Assembly (NCBI RefSeq): GCF_003611735.1
Contig: NZ_RAWG01000029.1
Coordinates: 1 to 52,331 of the forward strand
Source of the DNA: Corallococcus sicarius
GTDB taxonomy: Bacteria > Myxococcota > Myxococcia > Myxococcales > Myxococcaceae
Direction of reading: 5' to 3'
Length of the DNA stretch: 52,331 bases
Numbering within the stretch: the stretch's first letter is position 1; every line of letters starts with the position of its first letter. Both the position numbers and the translations under genes were made by a program. This document shows, in pieces, positions 40,555 to 49,627 of this stretch. The notes below the pieces were generated by a model, which did not search any database, was not told the DNA's origin, and was given only the letters and a program-made list of their open reading frames with translations.

Positions 40555-42536
40555 TGAAACGACTCCTGCTGCTGTCCACGCTGGCCCTGGCGGCCGGCTG
40601 TTACTCCAAGGAGTCCGAGACGCCGACCGGGCTCACCTCGTTCCGCGTCGAGGTGACGGCGCTGACCGTCGGGGACGGGAGCGGTGCGCTCCTGCCGGTG
40701 GTGAACGCGTGCGCCGCGAAGTACGGCAACGACCAGGCCGCGGTGCCGCCCTCCGTGCGTGGCACGGCGGAGTGCCTCTACACCCTGCCGCGCGGGGACG
40801 TGGACATCGGCCTGTCCATCACCGCGCTGGACGGCAACGGCGGGGAGATGACGTCCTTCAATGGACCGGTCTCCTTCCGCGTCGTGCCGGGTGACATCAC
40901 CGGCGACTACAGCAAGCGCTGGGCGCAGCTCACCAACGGCAAGGGCACCGGCAGCGTGCGCGTGGCCCACCTGTACGGTGAGACGCACGTCTGGGTGCAG
41001 GACGAGCCCTTCGAGCTGGACTACGCGGATGGCGGCGTCGTGGGCGACCTGACCCAGGTGCCCCCGGAGCCCGCCACGCGCACGTTCTCTACGGGCCTGT
41101 CCACGCCCATCCGGTTCTCCGAGCCGGCCATCGCCACCCTCCAGACGCCGGAGGGGACCAGCGAGACGAGCGCCTTCGTCAAACAGTTCCTGCGCATCGG
41201 GCGCAGCCCGGAGGCCGGTGAGCCGCTGGTGCAGAACTGCGACCCGTCGGATCCGAACAACGGCCAGCAGATGAAGCTGCTCATCACGGGCACGGACTCC
41301 AGCGGCTTCTTCGTCACGGACATGACTGCCTGCCGCGTGCCGGAGAAGAGCCTCACGGGCGCGAACATCCAGACGCCGGAGCCGGATGGCTTCAACCCGG
41401 GTCGCTTCAACAGCGTCTACATCTACAACTACCAGTTCCCGGAAGGGCTGGACGCGGGCGACCTCATCTGGACGCTGTCCGGCACCGTGGCGGAGTTCAC
41501 CAGCACCACGCAGCTGAGCTTCCCCTCCTGGACCCTGCGGGAGAACGTGCGGCTCCTGCCGCAGAGCGAGTGGAACAAGTACCTGTCCCAGGTGCCGCCG
41601 GTGGAGATCAACGGCCGGCTGTGCGGCTTCAGCGGGTCGCCGTACCTGGACGACCTGCTGTGCGGCTACAGCTACAGGAACTTCAAGATGGAGAGCCTGG
41701 AGTCGTCGCTCGTGAAGCTGCGCCGGGTGAAGTTCCCGCGCGTGTTCAAGAACTGCGACGCCAACGGCAACAACGACATGCCCATGTTCTGCCCCGCGGG
41801 CACGGGCGCGGCGCGCACCTGGAAGAACTGCTTCGAGGAGCCGGCGGATGATCCGGACCTCCCGGAGCGCCAGTGCGTCATCGACTGCACGCTGGGCATC
41901 GGGCAGTTCGCCGGGACCATCTGCGCGGAGAAGACGACGTACACGAACTTCGGCCAGTTCGTGGTGGAGATGAACGCCACGGGCCCCGCCGCCGCGGGCC
42001 TGGACGAGTCCGTCCCCGCGCGCATCACCAAGCTGTCCGTGGGCGCCACGCAGGTCAGCCCCGGCCGCCCGCAGGCCGAGGGCTCCCGGCTCAACCTCTT
42101 CTGTGATCAGCCGGTGCGCGTGCGCTTTGGCGAGGAGGGCGTGAGCGTGGACCAGACGGACACCCTCATCGCGGCCAACACCCGCTTCGAGTACACCCTG
42201 CAGGGCCCCGAGGTGCAGCTGGCGCTCGTGCGCGATGCCGCGGCGACCCGCAACGCCAGCTGCCAGCTGGCGCCGGACTCGCGCTCGCGCATCAGCCTGC
42301 AGATCAAGGACGCAGTGCCGGACCTGAACCCGGACTGCAGCGAGACGGATGCCGACGCGGCGAGGGCGCTCCAGTGCAAGCAGCTGCACGCGGCCACCTT
42401 CGACGTCGTGGGCCACCTGAAGCACGTGGGCCCTGCGCGCCCGCGGTGGAACGTTTTGCCGCGTGACCAGGACGACATGTGCTGCTACCCCGGGCCCGGC
42501 CTGGAGTGCCCGAAGCCCATCAAGCCGTGCCCGTAG
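40554..42536 (+). CDS. Large lipoprotein of unknown function
   Basis: 660 residues with the lipoprotein signal MKRLLLLSTLALAAGC (C16). The mature part is mostly beta-strand pattern: an Ig-like or invasin-like beginning (SFRVEVTALTVGDGSG, YTLPRGDVDIGLSITALDGN), a middle with TFSTGLSTPIRF and a Cys-bearing region. It has at least 15 cysteines, often in close pairs (CGFSGSPYLDDLLCG, CDANGN, FCPAG), which suggests an exported, disulfide-bonded protein. I do not recognise the family. The start codon overlaps the nucleotidase stop, so the two are coupled. The downstream barrel gene begins 89 bp on. A surface complex of the three products is inferred only from the operon. Confidence 0.85.
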   Translation: MKRLLLLSTLALAAGCYSKESETPTGLTSFRVEVTALTVGDGSGALLPVVNACAAKYGNDQAAVPPSVRGTAECLYTLPRGDVDIGLSITALDGNGGEMTSFNGPVSFRVVPGDITGDYSKRWAQLTNGKGTGSVRVAHLYGETHVWVQDEPFELDYADGGVVGDLTQVPPEPATRTFSTGLSTPIRFSEPAIATLQTPEGTSETSAFVKQFLRIGRSPEAGEPLVQNCDPSDPNNGQQMKLLITGTDSSGFFVTDMTACRVPEKSLTGANIQTPEPDGFNPGRFNSVYIYNYQFPEGLDAGDLIWTLSGTVAEFTSTTQLSFPSWTLRENVRLLPQSEWNKYLSQVPPVEINGRLCGFSGSPYLDDLLCGYSYRNFKMESLESSLVKLRRVKFPRVFKNCDANGNNDMPMFCPAGTGAARTWKNCFEEPADDPDLPERQCVIDCTLGIGQFAGTICAEKTTYTNFGQFVVEMNATGPAAAGLDESVPARITKLSVGATQVSPGRPQAEGSRLNLFCDQPVRVRFGEEGVSVDQTDTLIAANTRFEYTLQGPEVQLALVRDAAATRNASCQLAPDSRSRISLQIKDAVPDLNPDCSETDADAARALQCKQLHAATFDVVGHLKHVGPARPRWNVLPRDQDDMCCYPGPGLECPKPIKPCP

Positions 42537-42625
42537 TCTTTCATTTTTAAAAGTCGCATCGCGCCCCGGTGGATGCCGGGGCGCTGGGAGGAGCGGTCTC
42601 CCCCGGACCGCTTCCTGGAGGGACA

Positions 42626-44158
42626 TTGAAAACGTTTCAGACGCTGGCCCTGACGGGCCTGACCGCTCTTTCCGCGCCCGCATGGGCCGGGGACTTCGTG
42701 GATACCCGTTTGTCGTTCGTCTTCGCGGACGACAACGTGCTTGCGGGCGCGGGTGAAACCACGCCCAACAGCCCGAACGCGCGCTTTGGCGCCGGGAACC
42801 AGAACACGCAGTTCTACGACAACTTCAACACCAAGTTCTCCGGCTTCGAGTCGCTGTCGAACGTGGTGCTCTACAAGCGCATGCCGGCGTTCTTCGAGGG
42901 CCTCACCACCGAGGCGGCCCTCACGCTGCTGGTGCTGGAGCGGCCCTCGGGCGGCGTCGACATCCTCGACAACTCCAGCTACGTGCGCCTGAACTACCAG
43001 CCGGCCGGCTGGGGTGAGAAGGAAGGCCTGTCGCTCACCGGCTTCCCGGTGTCCGCGGACCGCTTCCGTCTGGGCTACGCGTACCGCATCTCCTGGGGCG
43101 GCAGCCCCATCTTCACCAACCGCGCCACCGCCGCGGGCGTGCCGGGCGCCAAGCTCCAGCTCACGCGCGACCGCTGGTACGCGTACCTGGGCGGCAAGAC
43201 GGCGCTGGTGCTCAACGACCTCGTGCTGGAGCAGGAGACGCTCTACGGCGTGATGGGCGGCGCGGGCTGGGACATCCTGGAGACGCTGCGCGTGGAGGCC
43301 GGCGGCGGCTTCTTCCAGAAGGGCATCGTCCCGGGCCTGGCCAACCAGGGCATCGAGGCGAACGTCAACGCCGCGGGCGTGTCCGGGCAGATCGTCTACC
43401 ACGTGGGTGTGCCGGTCGGCACGAGCATCGACTTCCGGCTCTACAAGAACGACCCGGAAATCTACCAGCGCTTCTTCGCGCCGGAGCAGTACCCGGGTGG
43501 CCTGTCCTACTCCGTGTCGCTGGAGGGCAGCTACCTGACGCAGACGCTGGAGGATCCGGACACGTTCGGCGCCACCAAGCCGCAGGGCGCCACGGCCGCC
43601 GCGCTGCAGGGGCGCGCGAAGTACAACCTGTGGCGCTTCAACGTGCTGGCGCTCTACCGCAGCCTGTCCTTCATCCAGTTCGACGTGCCGGGCCTCCCGC
43701 CGTTCAAGGACTTCCCCACGGGCACGGAGCTGAAGCCGGAGATGTTCTTCGCGGTGGGCGCGGACTACCACCTGCCCCGCCTGCACCTGACGCCGGGCCT
43801 CATCTTCGGCGTGCAGCAGCCGGCGTCCTTCCGCAGCCCGGATCCGTCGCTCGGCGGCAGCAACCCGCCCATCGGCCTCACGGGCACGCGCACCGTGGTG
43901 GTGCGTGACGCCAACCAGCTGAGCATCCTGCCCGCCGAGTGCGGCGGCAGCACCCGCTGCGATGCGCAGGCCATCATCTCCGCCAAGGCCACGTTCCGCT
44001 GGGACCTGTCCGAGTCCGTGGCCGCGGTGGGCGAGGTCTACTACACGTACGACACCAACCGGACCACGTTCGAGGACGACGTGACGGGCGTCGCGCAGCC
44101 GAACTTCGAGAAGCCGCACGCGCTGGGCTTCAACACGCTGCTGCAGGCGCGCTTCTAG
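42626..44158 (+). CDS. Probable outer-membrane beta-barrel protein
   Basis: 510 residues. TTG 42626 is chosen because GGAGG precedes it and a clean signal peptide follows (KTFQTLALTGLTALSAPAWA, then GDF). ATG 42569 would bury that signal. The mature protein is a series of amphipathic strands separated by Gly/Asn turns (LSFVFADDNVLAG, YVRLNYQPAG, FRLGYAYRISW, YLGGKTALVL). It ends in Phe (NTLLQARF), the usual terminal residue of outer-membrane barrels. No porin or TonB-receptor plug motif is visible. It is the last gene of the nucleotidase-lipoprotein operon and is followed by a strong terminator. Confidence 0.83.
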   Translation: MKTFQTLALTGLTALSAPAWAGDFVDTRLSFVFADDNVLAGAGETTPNSPNARFGAGNQNTQFYDNFNTKFSGFESLSNVVLYKRMPAFFEGLTTEAALTLLVLERPSGGVDILDNSSYVRLNYQPAGWGEKEGLSLTGFPVSADRFRLGYAYRISWGGSPIFTNRATAAGVPGAKLQLTRDRWYAYLGGKTALVLNDLVLEQETLYGVMGGAGWDILETLRVEAGGGFFQKGIVPGLANQGIEANVNAAGVSGQIVYHVGVPVGTSIDFRLYKNDPEIYQRFFAPEQYPGGLSYSVSLEGSYLTQTLEDPDTFGATKPQGATAAALQGRAKYNLWRFNVLALYRSLSFIQFDVPGLPPFKDFPTGTELKPEMFFAVGADYHLPRLHLTPGLIFGVQQPASFRSPDPSLGGSNPPIGLTGTRTVVVRDANQLSILPAECGGSTRCDAQAIISAKATFRWDLSESVAAVGEVYYTYDTNRTTFEDDVTGVAQPNFEKPHALGFNTLLQARF

Positions 44159-44185
44159 TCGCCGTCGCAACTCTGGCAGTCCCGG

Positions 44186-44222
44186 GGGCCCGCCGTGCAG
44201 CACGGCGGGCCCTTCGTGTTTC
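44186..44222 (+). terminator. Terminator between the envelope operon and the ATPase gene
   Basis: GGGCCCGCCGTG and CACGGCGGGCCC pair over 12 bp around the loop CAG, followed by TTCGTGTTTCC. It lies 28 bp past the barrel stop and 27 bp before the end of the convergent ATPase gene, and it could act in both directions. Confidence 0.78.
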
Positions 44223-44238
44223 CAACGCCGGGTGCGGC

Positions 44239-46077
44239 TCAGGAAGCGGAGGTCATGCGGACCACTTCGTCGAACGCGGTGAGCCCCTGCGCCAGCTTGC
44301 GCACGGCGGCCTCGCGCAGGGTGCGCATGCCGCTCTTGCGCGCCGCCTTCACCAGCTCTGAGTACGGCGCGTCGTTGCCGATGAGCTCGCGCACCTCGTG
44401 CGTGGTGGAGACGATTTCAAAGACGCCGGTGCGGCCCGAATAGCCGGTGCCCCGGCACCTCACGCACCCCACGCCCTTCATCAGCCGCACGCCGCCGGGA
44501 AGCAGCGGCAGGGGCGCCTGGAGGGCCTGCAATTCGTCCGACGTGAGCACCGCCTCCTCCGCGCAGTGGACGCAGACGCGGCGCAGGAGGCGCTGGGCCA
44601 TGACGCCCAGCAGGCTCTGCGCCAGGAGGAAGGCCGGCACGCCCAGGTCCTTCATGCGCGCCACCGCGCCCAGCGCGTCGTTGGTGTGCAGCGTGGAGAG
44701 CACCAGGTGGCCGGTGAGCGCGGCCTGGAGGGCGTTCTCCGCCGTCTCCGCGTCCCGGATTTCGCCCACCATGATGACGTCCGGGTCCTGGCGCAGGATG
44801 TGGCGCAGGGCCCCCGCGAAGTCCAGGCCCACCTTGGGCTGCACCTGCACCTGGTTGAAGGCGTCCCAGACCATCTCGATGGGGTCTTCAATCGTGGTGA
44901 CGTTGACGTCCGGGCCCGCCACCGCCTTGAGCGCGGAGTAGAGCGTCGTCGTCTTGCCGGAGCCCGTGGGGCCCGTCACCAGGATGAGGCCGTGGGGTTG
45001 ATCAATCCACGACTCGAAGTGGCCCTTCTCGTCCGGCTCGAAGCCCAGCTGGGCGATGTCCTGCACCAGCGTTTCCGGATCAAAGATGCGGATGACCACC
45101 TTCTCGCCGAAGGCGGTGGGCAGCGTGGAGACGCGCAGCTCCACCTCGCGGCCGTCGCGCTCCGTCTTGATGCGGCCGTCCTGGGGGCGGCGCTTCTCGG
45201 AGATGTCGATGCGCGACAGCATCTTCACGCGCGACACGATGGGCGCGTGCACCTGCGCGGGCAGCGTGTAGACGGGGTGCAGCACCCCGTCGATGCGCAG
45301 CCGCACCACGCTGGTGGCGCGCTTGGGCTCAAGGTGGATGTCCGACGCGCGGTTGTCGAACGCGTAGCGCAGCAGGTAGTCCACGGCCTGCACCACCGGC
45401 CTGTCGGAGGCCTCCAGCTCCTGGGTGCCGCTGAGCGACACCAGTTGCTCGAAGTTGCCCATCTGCGTCTGCGCGCCGCCGAAGTCGTCCGCGGCGCGCG
45501 CCAGCGTCTTCTTGAAGCCGTAGATGTCCGCGATGGACTTGAGGATGTCCGTCTTCGCCGACAGCACCGGCTCCACGGGCTCGCCGGTGAGCCGGTGGAA
45601 GCTCTCGAAGAGTTCGCGGTCGAAGGGGTTGGCCACCGCCACGCGCAGCCAGCCCTGTTCGGTGCGCTCCAGGGGCAGCAGCACGTGCTTCTGCGCGTAC
45701 GGCCGCGACACGGTGCGGGTGGCCAGCGCCATGTCCATCTTCAGCGGATCCAGCTTCCGGTACTCCAGCCCCGCCGCGCGCGCGGCCGCCTCCGTCACGC
45801 GGTCCTCGTCCAGCACGCCCCGCCCGCCCGGCGCGGGGATCTGGAACGCCGCGATGACCTCCACGGGCGAGACGTCGTAGCGGACCGCGTCCTTGCCCGC
45901 CCCACCCTGCTGCTTGAGGACGCGGGCCCGGGCCGCAGGCTCGCGCGCCAGCACCTCCTGCGCCTGCTGCGGGGTGAGCAGACGCTGGGCCACCATCGCC
46001 TCCAGCAGGAAGGCGACGGTGAAGTCAGCGCTGCTCCGGGACGGGGCGTTGCCTCCGGGGGGTGCCGCCTGGGTCAA
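44239..46077 (-). CDS. PilB/GspE-family secretion ATPase
   Basis: 612-residue type II secretion/type IV pilus assembly ATPase. An N-terminal MshEN-like region (about 60-200; LDEDRVTEAAARAAGLEYRK, RPYAQKHVLLPLE) is followed by the ATPase core. The core has ASDIHLEPK, the Walker A motif GPTGSGKTTT (K375), the Asp box IEDPIEM, the Walker B region DPDVIMVGEIRDAETAE, the His box LSTLHTNDA and a zinc-type tetracysteine (CVHC ... CVRC). All catalytic motifs are intact. TTG 46077 is the likely start: AAGGAGG lies five bases upstream and it overlaps the stop of the MYXO-CTERM gene as TTGA, while the frame to 46290 is a shadow. No pilin, secretin or inner-membrane platform gene is adjacent. Confidence 0.93.
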   Translation of the reverse strand: MTQAAPPGGNAPSRSSADFTVAFLLEAMVAQRLLTPQQAQEVLAREPAARARVLKQQGGAGKDAVRYDVSPVEVIAAFQIPAPGGRGVLDEDRVTEAAARAAGLEYRKLDPLKMDMALATRTVSRPYAQKHVLLPLERTEQGWLRVAVANPFDRELFESFHRLTGEPVEPVLSAKTDILKSIADIYGFKKTLARAADDFGGAQTQMGNFEQLVSLSGTQELEASDRPVVQAVDYLLRYAFDNRASDIHLEPKRATSVVRLRIDGVLHPVYTLPAQVHAPIVSRVKMLSRIDISEKRRPQDGRIKTERDGREVELRVSTLPTAFGEKVVIRIFDPETLVQDIAQLGFEPDEKGHFESWIDQPHGLILVTGPTGSGKTTTLYSALKAVAGPDVNVTTIEDPIEMVWDAFNQVQVQPKVGLDFAGALRHILRQDPDVIMVGEIRDAETAENALQAALTGHLVLSTLHTNDALGAVARMKDLGVPAFLLAQSLLGVMAQRLLRRVCVHCAEEAVLTSDELQALQAPLPLLPGGVRLMKGVGCVRCRGTGYSGRTGVFEIVSTTHEVRELIGNDAPYSELVKAARKSGMRTLREAAVRKLAQGLTAFDEVVRMTSAS

Positions 46078-47843
46078 CCGTTCCTCCTTCTGCGGGTGGC
46101 CAGGAGCAACAGCCCGAGCCCCGCGAGGAATGCCGCGGCGGACGCGGGCGCGCCCTGGCAGCCGCAGCCATCCGGCCCGTCCGAGGGCCCTCCCGAACCG
46201 CCGTCGGTGGGCGGGGGCGGAGGCAGCGTCCCGCCGTCGTTGCAGAGCGCGCAGGTGCCGCCGTCCGTCTTGGCGAAGGGGTCGTAGCACTTGCCGGCGG
46301 AGTCACACGCGAGCCCGTTGGGGCAGTCCTGGTTGTTGCGGCAGCTGGCCAGACAGGCATTCCCCTGCTCGAAGGGCACGCACTGGAGCGGCGAGGAGCA
46401 GGTGCCATCCTCGCAGTCGCGGAAGCAGAAGCGCTGGCCGCCCGCGCCCGCGGAACGGCAGGTGTTGCCCGGAGCGCAGGTGCAGGTGGACACGGAACAG
46501 GACTCCGCGCAGACACCCTGCGGATTGCCGTTGAGCTTCAGGCACTCCTGGTTGGTGCCGCACTCGGACGTCTGCGTGCAGGGCTCGCCCACGGTGCGGG
46601 TGCCGGCCTGCTGGGTGACGCAGGCGTGGTCGCAGGTGCGGCACGCGTAGGACGTCCCGCACTGGGCGTTGCTCGCGCAGTCCGCCACGCACACGTTGCC
46701 TTCAGGCAGCGTGGTGCAGGAGTAGCCGGAGCGACAGTCGCCCGTGCCGGGGCGGCACGTGTCCAGACAGCGCTTGCCAAGGGAGCCGACGGTCGCGCAC
46801 GCGGAGCCCAGCGGGCAGTCCGCGTTCGCCGTGCAGGACTCCGTGCAGTAGCCGCCCTTCCAGGGCGGAAAGCCCGTCGTCTGATCGGCTTCGGAGAGGC
46901 AGCGGGAGTTGGCCGCGCCGCACTCGCTCGCGCTGGCGCAGGGGCTGCCCACCTTCGTGTCCTCGCCCACGGGGGCCGGCAGACACGCGAACTGCGAGCC
47001 CGACACCGCCGTGGAGGCCCGGCACTGATAGGGCGCGGGGCACGCACCGGGCACGCCGTCCGGGCACGCCTTGGTGCAGACCTTCACCGTCTTGCCGCTG
47101 GTGGTGTTCTGGGTGGTCGCGCAGGTGAGGCCGTTGCCGCAGGCCGTGGTGTCACAGGGAGAGCCCACCGCGCCCGCCTGGGGGTAGCGCTGGCACAGCG
47201 CGCCCCGGTCATAGGCGGACGGCGTGCGCCGCTGCACGCCCGGCTCCTGCACGTAGTACATGATGGATTCCCAGGTGGAGTCGCCGGTCTTACCCAGGCC
47301 CAGGCAGTGGCCAATCTCACGCATCACGGCCGTCTGCAGGTCATAGAAGCCCGCGGGCGTCGGGGTCGCGGTGGTGAAGCGGTTGTTCACGGCGTTGAGG
47401 AAGATGTCGCACTGGTAGACGTAGCCGCCGTTCGTCAGCGGGACCGCCTGCGACACGCTGTTGCCGTGGTTGAGCACCTCCGCGTACACGGGATCCGCGG
47501 CGTCCGTGACCCAGATGGCCGCGACGTTGAAGCGATCCAACCGGTCCTTCACGTCCGCGATGGGCGCGGTGGTGGAGCGGCCCTTGTACGTGAAGGCGGG
47601 CCAGGCGCAGTTCACGTCCTGCCAGGCCTTGAACGCGGCCTGAACCGTGGTCTCCACGAGCGCGAGGTCGTTGTCGCCGGGCCGGCCATTGCGCGCGTCC
47701 AGGTAGTACTCGAACGGGTCCTGGCTGTTGTTGAGCACCCAGTGGTCCAGGTACTGGTAGTCCGACGGACCCTGCGCCGCCGCGGTCGCGGCCAACGCCA
47801 GCAATCCGAGCAGGAAGCCACTCCGCTGCAACCCACGATTCAT
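46074..47843 (-). CDS. MYXO-CTERM protein with mutated metzincin site and Cys-rich repeats
   Basis: 589 residues. Signal peptide (QRSGFLLGLLALAATAAAQ), then a matrixin-like domain whose zinc motif reads REIGHCLGLGK (R175, E176, H179, G182, K185). The first and third His ligands of HExxHxxGxxH are replaced, so protease activity is doubtful. A long region of Cys-rich repeats follows (CASASECGAANSRC, CTANADCPLGSAC, CRNNQDCPNGLAC), in the style of CxxxxDCPxGxxC modules. It ends in a MYXO-CTERM signal: DGCGCQG, a hydrophobic helix and TRRRRNG. ATG 47843 follows GAGGTGCGGG. It lies 70 bp after hemD and overlaps the PilB/GspE-like gene by TTGA, so protein and ATPase are coupled. Probable role: surface adhesion or binding, inferred only. 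Confidence 0.9.
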   Translation of the reverse strand: MNRGLQRSGFLLGLLALAATAAAQGPSDYQYLDHWVLNNSQDPFEYYLDARNGRPGDNDLALVETTVQAAFKAWQDVNCAWPAFTYKGRSTTAPIADVKDRLDRFNVAAIWVTDAADPVYAEVLNHGNSVSQAVPLTNGGYVYQCDIFLNAVNNRFTTATPTPAGFYDLQTAVMREIGHCLGLGKTGDSTWESIMYYVQEPGVQRRTPSAYDRGALCQRYPQAGAVGSPCDTTACGNGLTCATTQNTTSGKTVKVCTKACPDGVPGACPAPYQCRASTAVSGSQFACLPAPVGEDTKVGSPCASASECGAANSRCLSEADQTTGFPPWKGGYCTESCTANADCPLGSACATVGSLGKRCLDTCRPGTGDCRSGYSCTTLPEGNVCVADCASNAQCGTSYACRTCDHACVTQQAGTRTVGEPCTQTSECGTNQECLKLNGNPQGVCAESCSVSTCTCAPGNTCRSAGAGGQRFCFRDCEDGTCSSPLQCVPFEQGNACLASCRNNQDCPNGLACDSAGKCYDPFAKTDGGTCALCNDGGTLPPPPPTDGGSGGPSDGPDGCGCQGAPASAAAFLAGLGLLLLATRRRRNG

Positions 47844-47913
47844 CACCCGCACCTCTTCGCGTCACGTCGCGCGGGCGCCGGCCTGGCACCCGGAGCGTCA
47901 CCGGGCGGGCAGT

Positions 47914-48675
47914 CTAACCGCGAACAGCCCGGACCGTGGCATCCACCAGCGCCTCGGGCGTGGGGCGCTCCGCGATGGCGGCCACGTCCAGGCCGAGCTG
48001 CGCGAGCGCGGTCGCCGTCGTCGGGCCAATGGCCACCACCTTCGCCGAAGCGAGGGGCTCGCGGCCCGCGCCCTCCAGGAAGGCCTCCGCGGTGCGCGGC
48101 GAGGCGAAGAGCACCACCTGGGGCGGCGCTTCGGACAGGTGCGCCAGGGCCTCCGGCGGCAGGGGCGCGGGGGTGGAGCGGTAGGCCGTCACGCGCGTGA
48201 CGCGCACGCCCAGGTCGCGCAGGCCGTCCTCCAGCTCGCGCCGTCCCTCCTCCGCCGACGGCAGCAGCACGTCGTCGTCCGGCCCGAGCAGATCGCGCAG
48301 CGCGGTGAACAGCGCCGCCCCGGTGCCCTCCGCGGGCTCGGCGGCCACCGTCAGGCCAAAGGCCTCCACCGTCCTCGCGGTGCGCGGGCCCACCGCGGCC
48401 AGCTTCACGCGGGACAGGCGGTCCAACGTGCCCGCGAGCCGCAGGGCCTCCAGGAACGCCTCCACGGCGGAGGGGCTCGCGAACACCACCCAGTGGTAGC
48501 GCTGCACGTGCTCGGCCGCGGACGCGAGCGGCCGGGGGTCCTCCGGAGGCCGCAGCTCCAGGAGCGGGAGGCTGAACACCTCGGCGCCCTCGTCCTCCAG
48601 CAGGAAGCACAGCTCTTCGGCGCGCTCTCGCGGGCGCGTCACCAACACTCGGATGCCTTCCAGTCGCCGGTCCAC
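47914..48675 (-). CDS. hemD: Uroporphyrinogen-III synthase
   Basis: 253 residues; cyclises hydroxymethylbilane with inversion of ring D to uroporphyrinogen III. HemD proteins are poorly conserved. Support here comes from IRVLVTRPRERAEELCFLLE at the N-terminus, WVVFASPSAVEAFLEAL, LAAVGPRTARTVEAFGL, the second-domain LFASPRTAEAFLEGA and VVAIGPTTATALAQLGL, and the position 10 bp after hemC. Start GTG 48675 gives the family N-terminus, while the frame to 48735 adds a tail lying inside hemC. It is the last hem gene of the hemA-hemC-hemD run. Confidence 0.93.
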   Translation of the reverse strand: MDRRLEGIRVLVTRPRERAEELCFLLEDEGAEVFSLPLLELRPPEDPRPLASAAEHVQRYHWVVFASPSAVEAFLEALRLAGTLDRLSRVKLAAVGPRTARTVEAFGLTVAAEPAEGTGAALFTALRDLLGPDDDVLLPSAEEGRRELEDGLRDLGVRVTRVTAYRSTPAPLPPEALAHLSEAPPQVVLFASPRTAEAFLEGAGREPLASAKVVAIGPTTATALAQLGLDVAAIAERPTPEALVDATVRAVRG

Positions 48676-48685
48676 GGGCCGGACT

Positions 48686-49627
48686 CTAGGCGCGGGACGC
48701 GTCTTCGCGGCGGGCGAAATCGCGCAGGATGTCACCTGCCCCGCGCGACAGCAGCTCCTCCGCGAGCGCTTCGCCCAGCCGCTCCGCCTCCGGGACGGGG
48801 CCCCGCACCTCGCCCCGCACCACCCGGGTGCCGTCGGGGCGGCCCACCAGACCGCGCAGGTGGACCTGCCCGTCCACCACCGTGGCGTGGCCCGCCATGG
48901 GCACCGTGCAGCCGCCCTCCAGCTTCGCCAGGAAGGCGCGCTCGGCCCGCACCGCGCCGCGCGTGGTGAGGTCCTCCAGGGGCGCGAGCAGCGCGCGCAC
49001 CTCCGCGTCCTCGCCGCGGCACTGGATGGCCAGCACGCCCTGCCCCACCGCGGGCAGGCTGTCCGCCACCGGGACGATCTCCGTGATGTGGTGCTCCAGG
49101 CCCAGCCGCTTGAGCCCCGCCGCGGCGAGCATCGCGCCCGCGAGCTTCAAATCGCGCGTCTTCTGCAGCCGCGTCTGCACGTTGCCGCGCAGGGAGACGA
49201 TCTCCAGGTCCGGGCGGTGCGCGCGCAGGATGCAGCTTCTGCGCAACGACGACGTGCCCACCCGCGCGCCCGGGGGCAGCCGGGCCAGCGTGTAGCCCTC
49301 CGGGCTGCAGAACGCGTCGCGCGGATCCTCGCGCGTCGGCACCGCCGCCAATATCAGCCCGTCCGGGAACACCGACGTCATGTCCTTGAGGCTGTGCACC
49401 GCCACGTCCGCGCGGCCGTCGAGCAATGCCTGCTCAATCTCCTTCACGAACAGGCCCTTGCCGCCCACGGCGGACAGCGGCGCGGACAGGAAGCGGTCGC
49501 CCTCGGTGGTCATCTCCACCAGCGACACCTCCAGGCCCGGATTGCCCGCGGTGAGCAGCGAGGCCACGTGGCGGGCCTGCCAGAGCGCCAGCGGGCTCTG
49601 CCGCGTCGCGATGCGCACGGCCTTCAT
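48686..49627 (-). CDS. hemC: Hydroxymethylbilane synthase (porphobilinogen deaminase)
   Basis: 313 residues; condenses four porphobilinogen units on a covalently bound dipyrromethane cofactor. Diagnostic segments are [55 protein letters not shown] and [12 protein letters not shown], where C240 holds the cofactor. Full family length and all active-site arginines are present. ATG 49627 overlaps the hemA stop (ATGA), so the two enzymes are made in a coupled way. hemD follows 10 bp on. Confidence 0.97.
   Translation of the reverse strand: MKAVRIATRQSPLALWQARHVASLLTAGNPGLEVSLVEMTTEGDRFLSAPLSAVGGKGLFVKEIEQALLDGRADVAVHSLKDMTSVFPDGLILAAVPTREDPRDAFCSPEGYTLARLPPGARVGTSSLRRSCILRAHRPDLEIVSLRGNVQTRLQKTRDLKLAGAMLAAAGLKRLGLEHHITEIVPVADSLPAVGQGVLAIQCRGEDAEVRALLAPLEDLTTRGAVRAERAFLAKLEGGCTVPMAGHATVVDGQVHLRGLVGRPDGTRVVRGEVRGPVPEAERLGEALAEELLSRGAGDILRDFARREDASRA

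Noticed and set aside
42537-42625. T-rich stretch after the 660-residue lipoprotein gene as a terminator
   Set aside because: TTTCATTTTTAAAAG has no GC-rich stem before it, and the barrel gene follows closely with its own ribosome site, so read-through is likelier.
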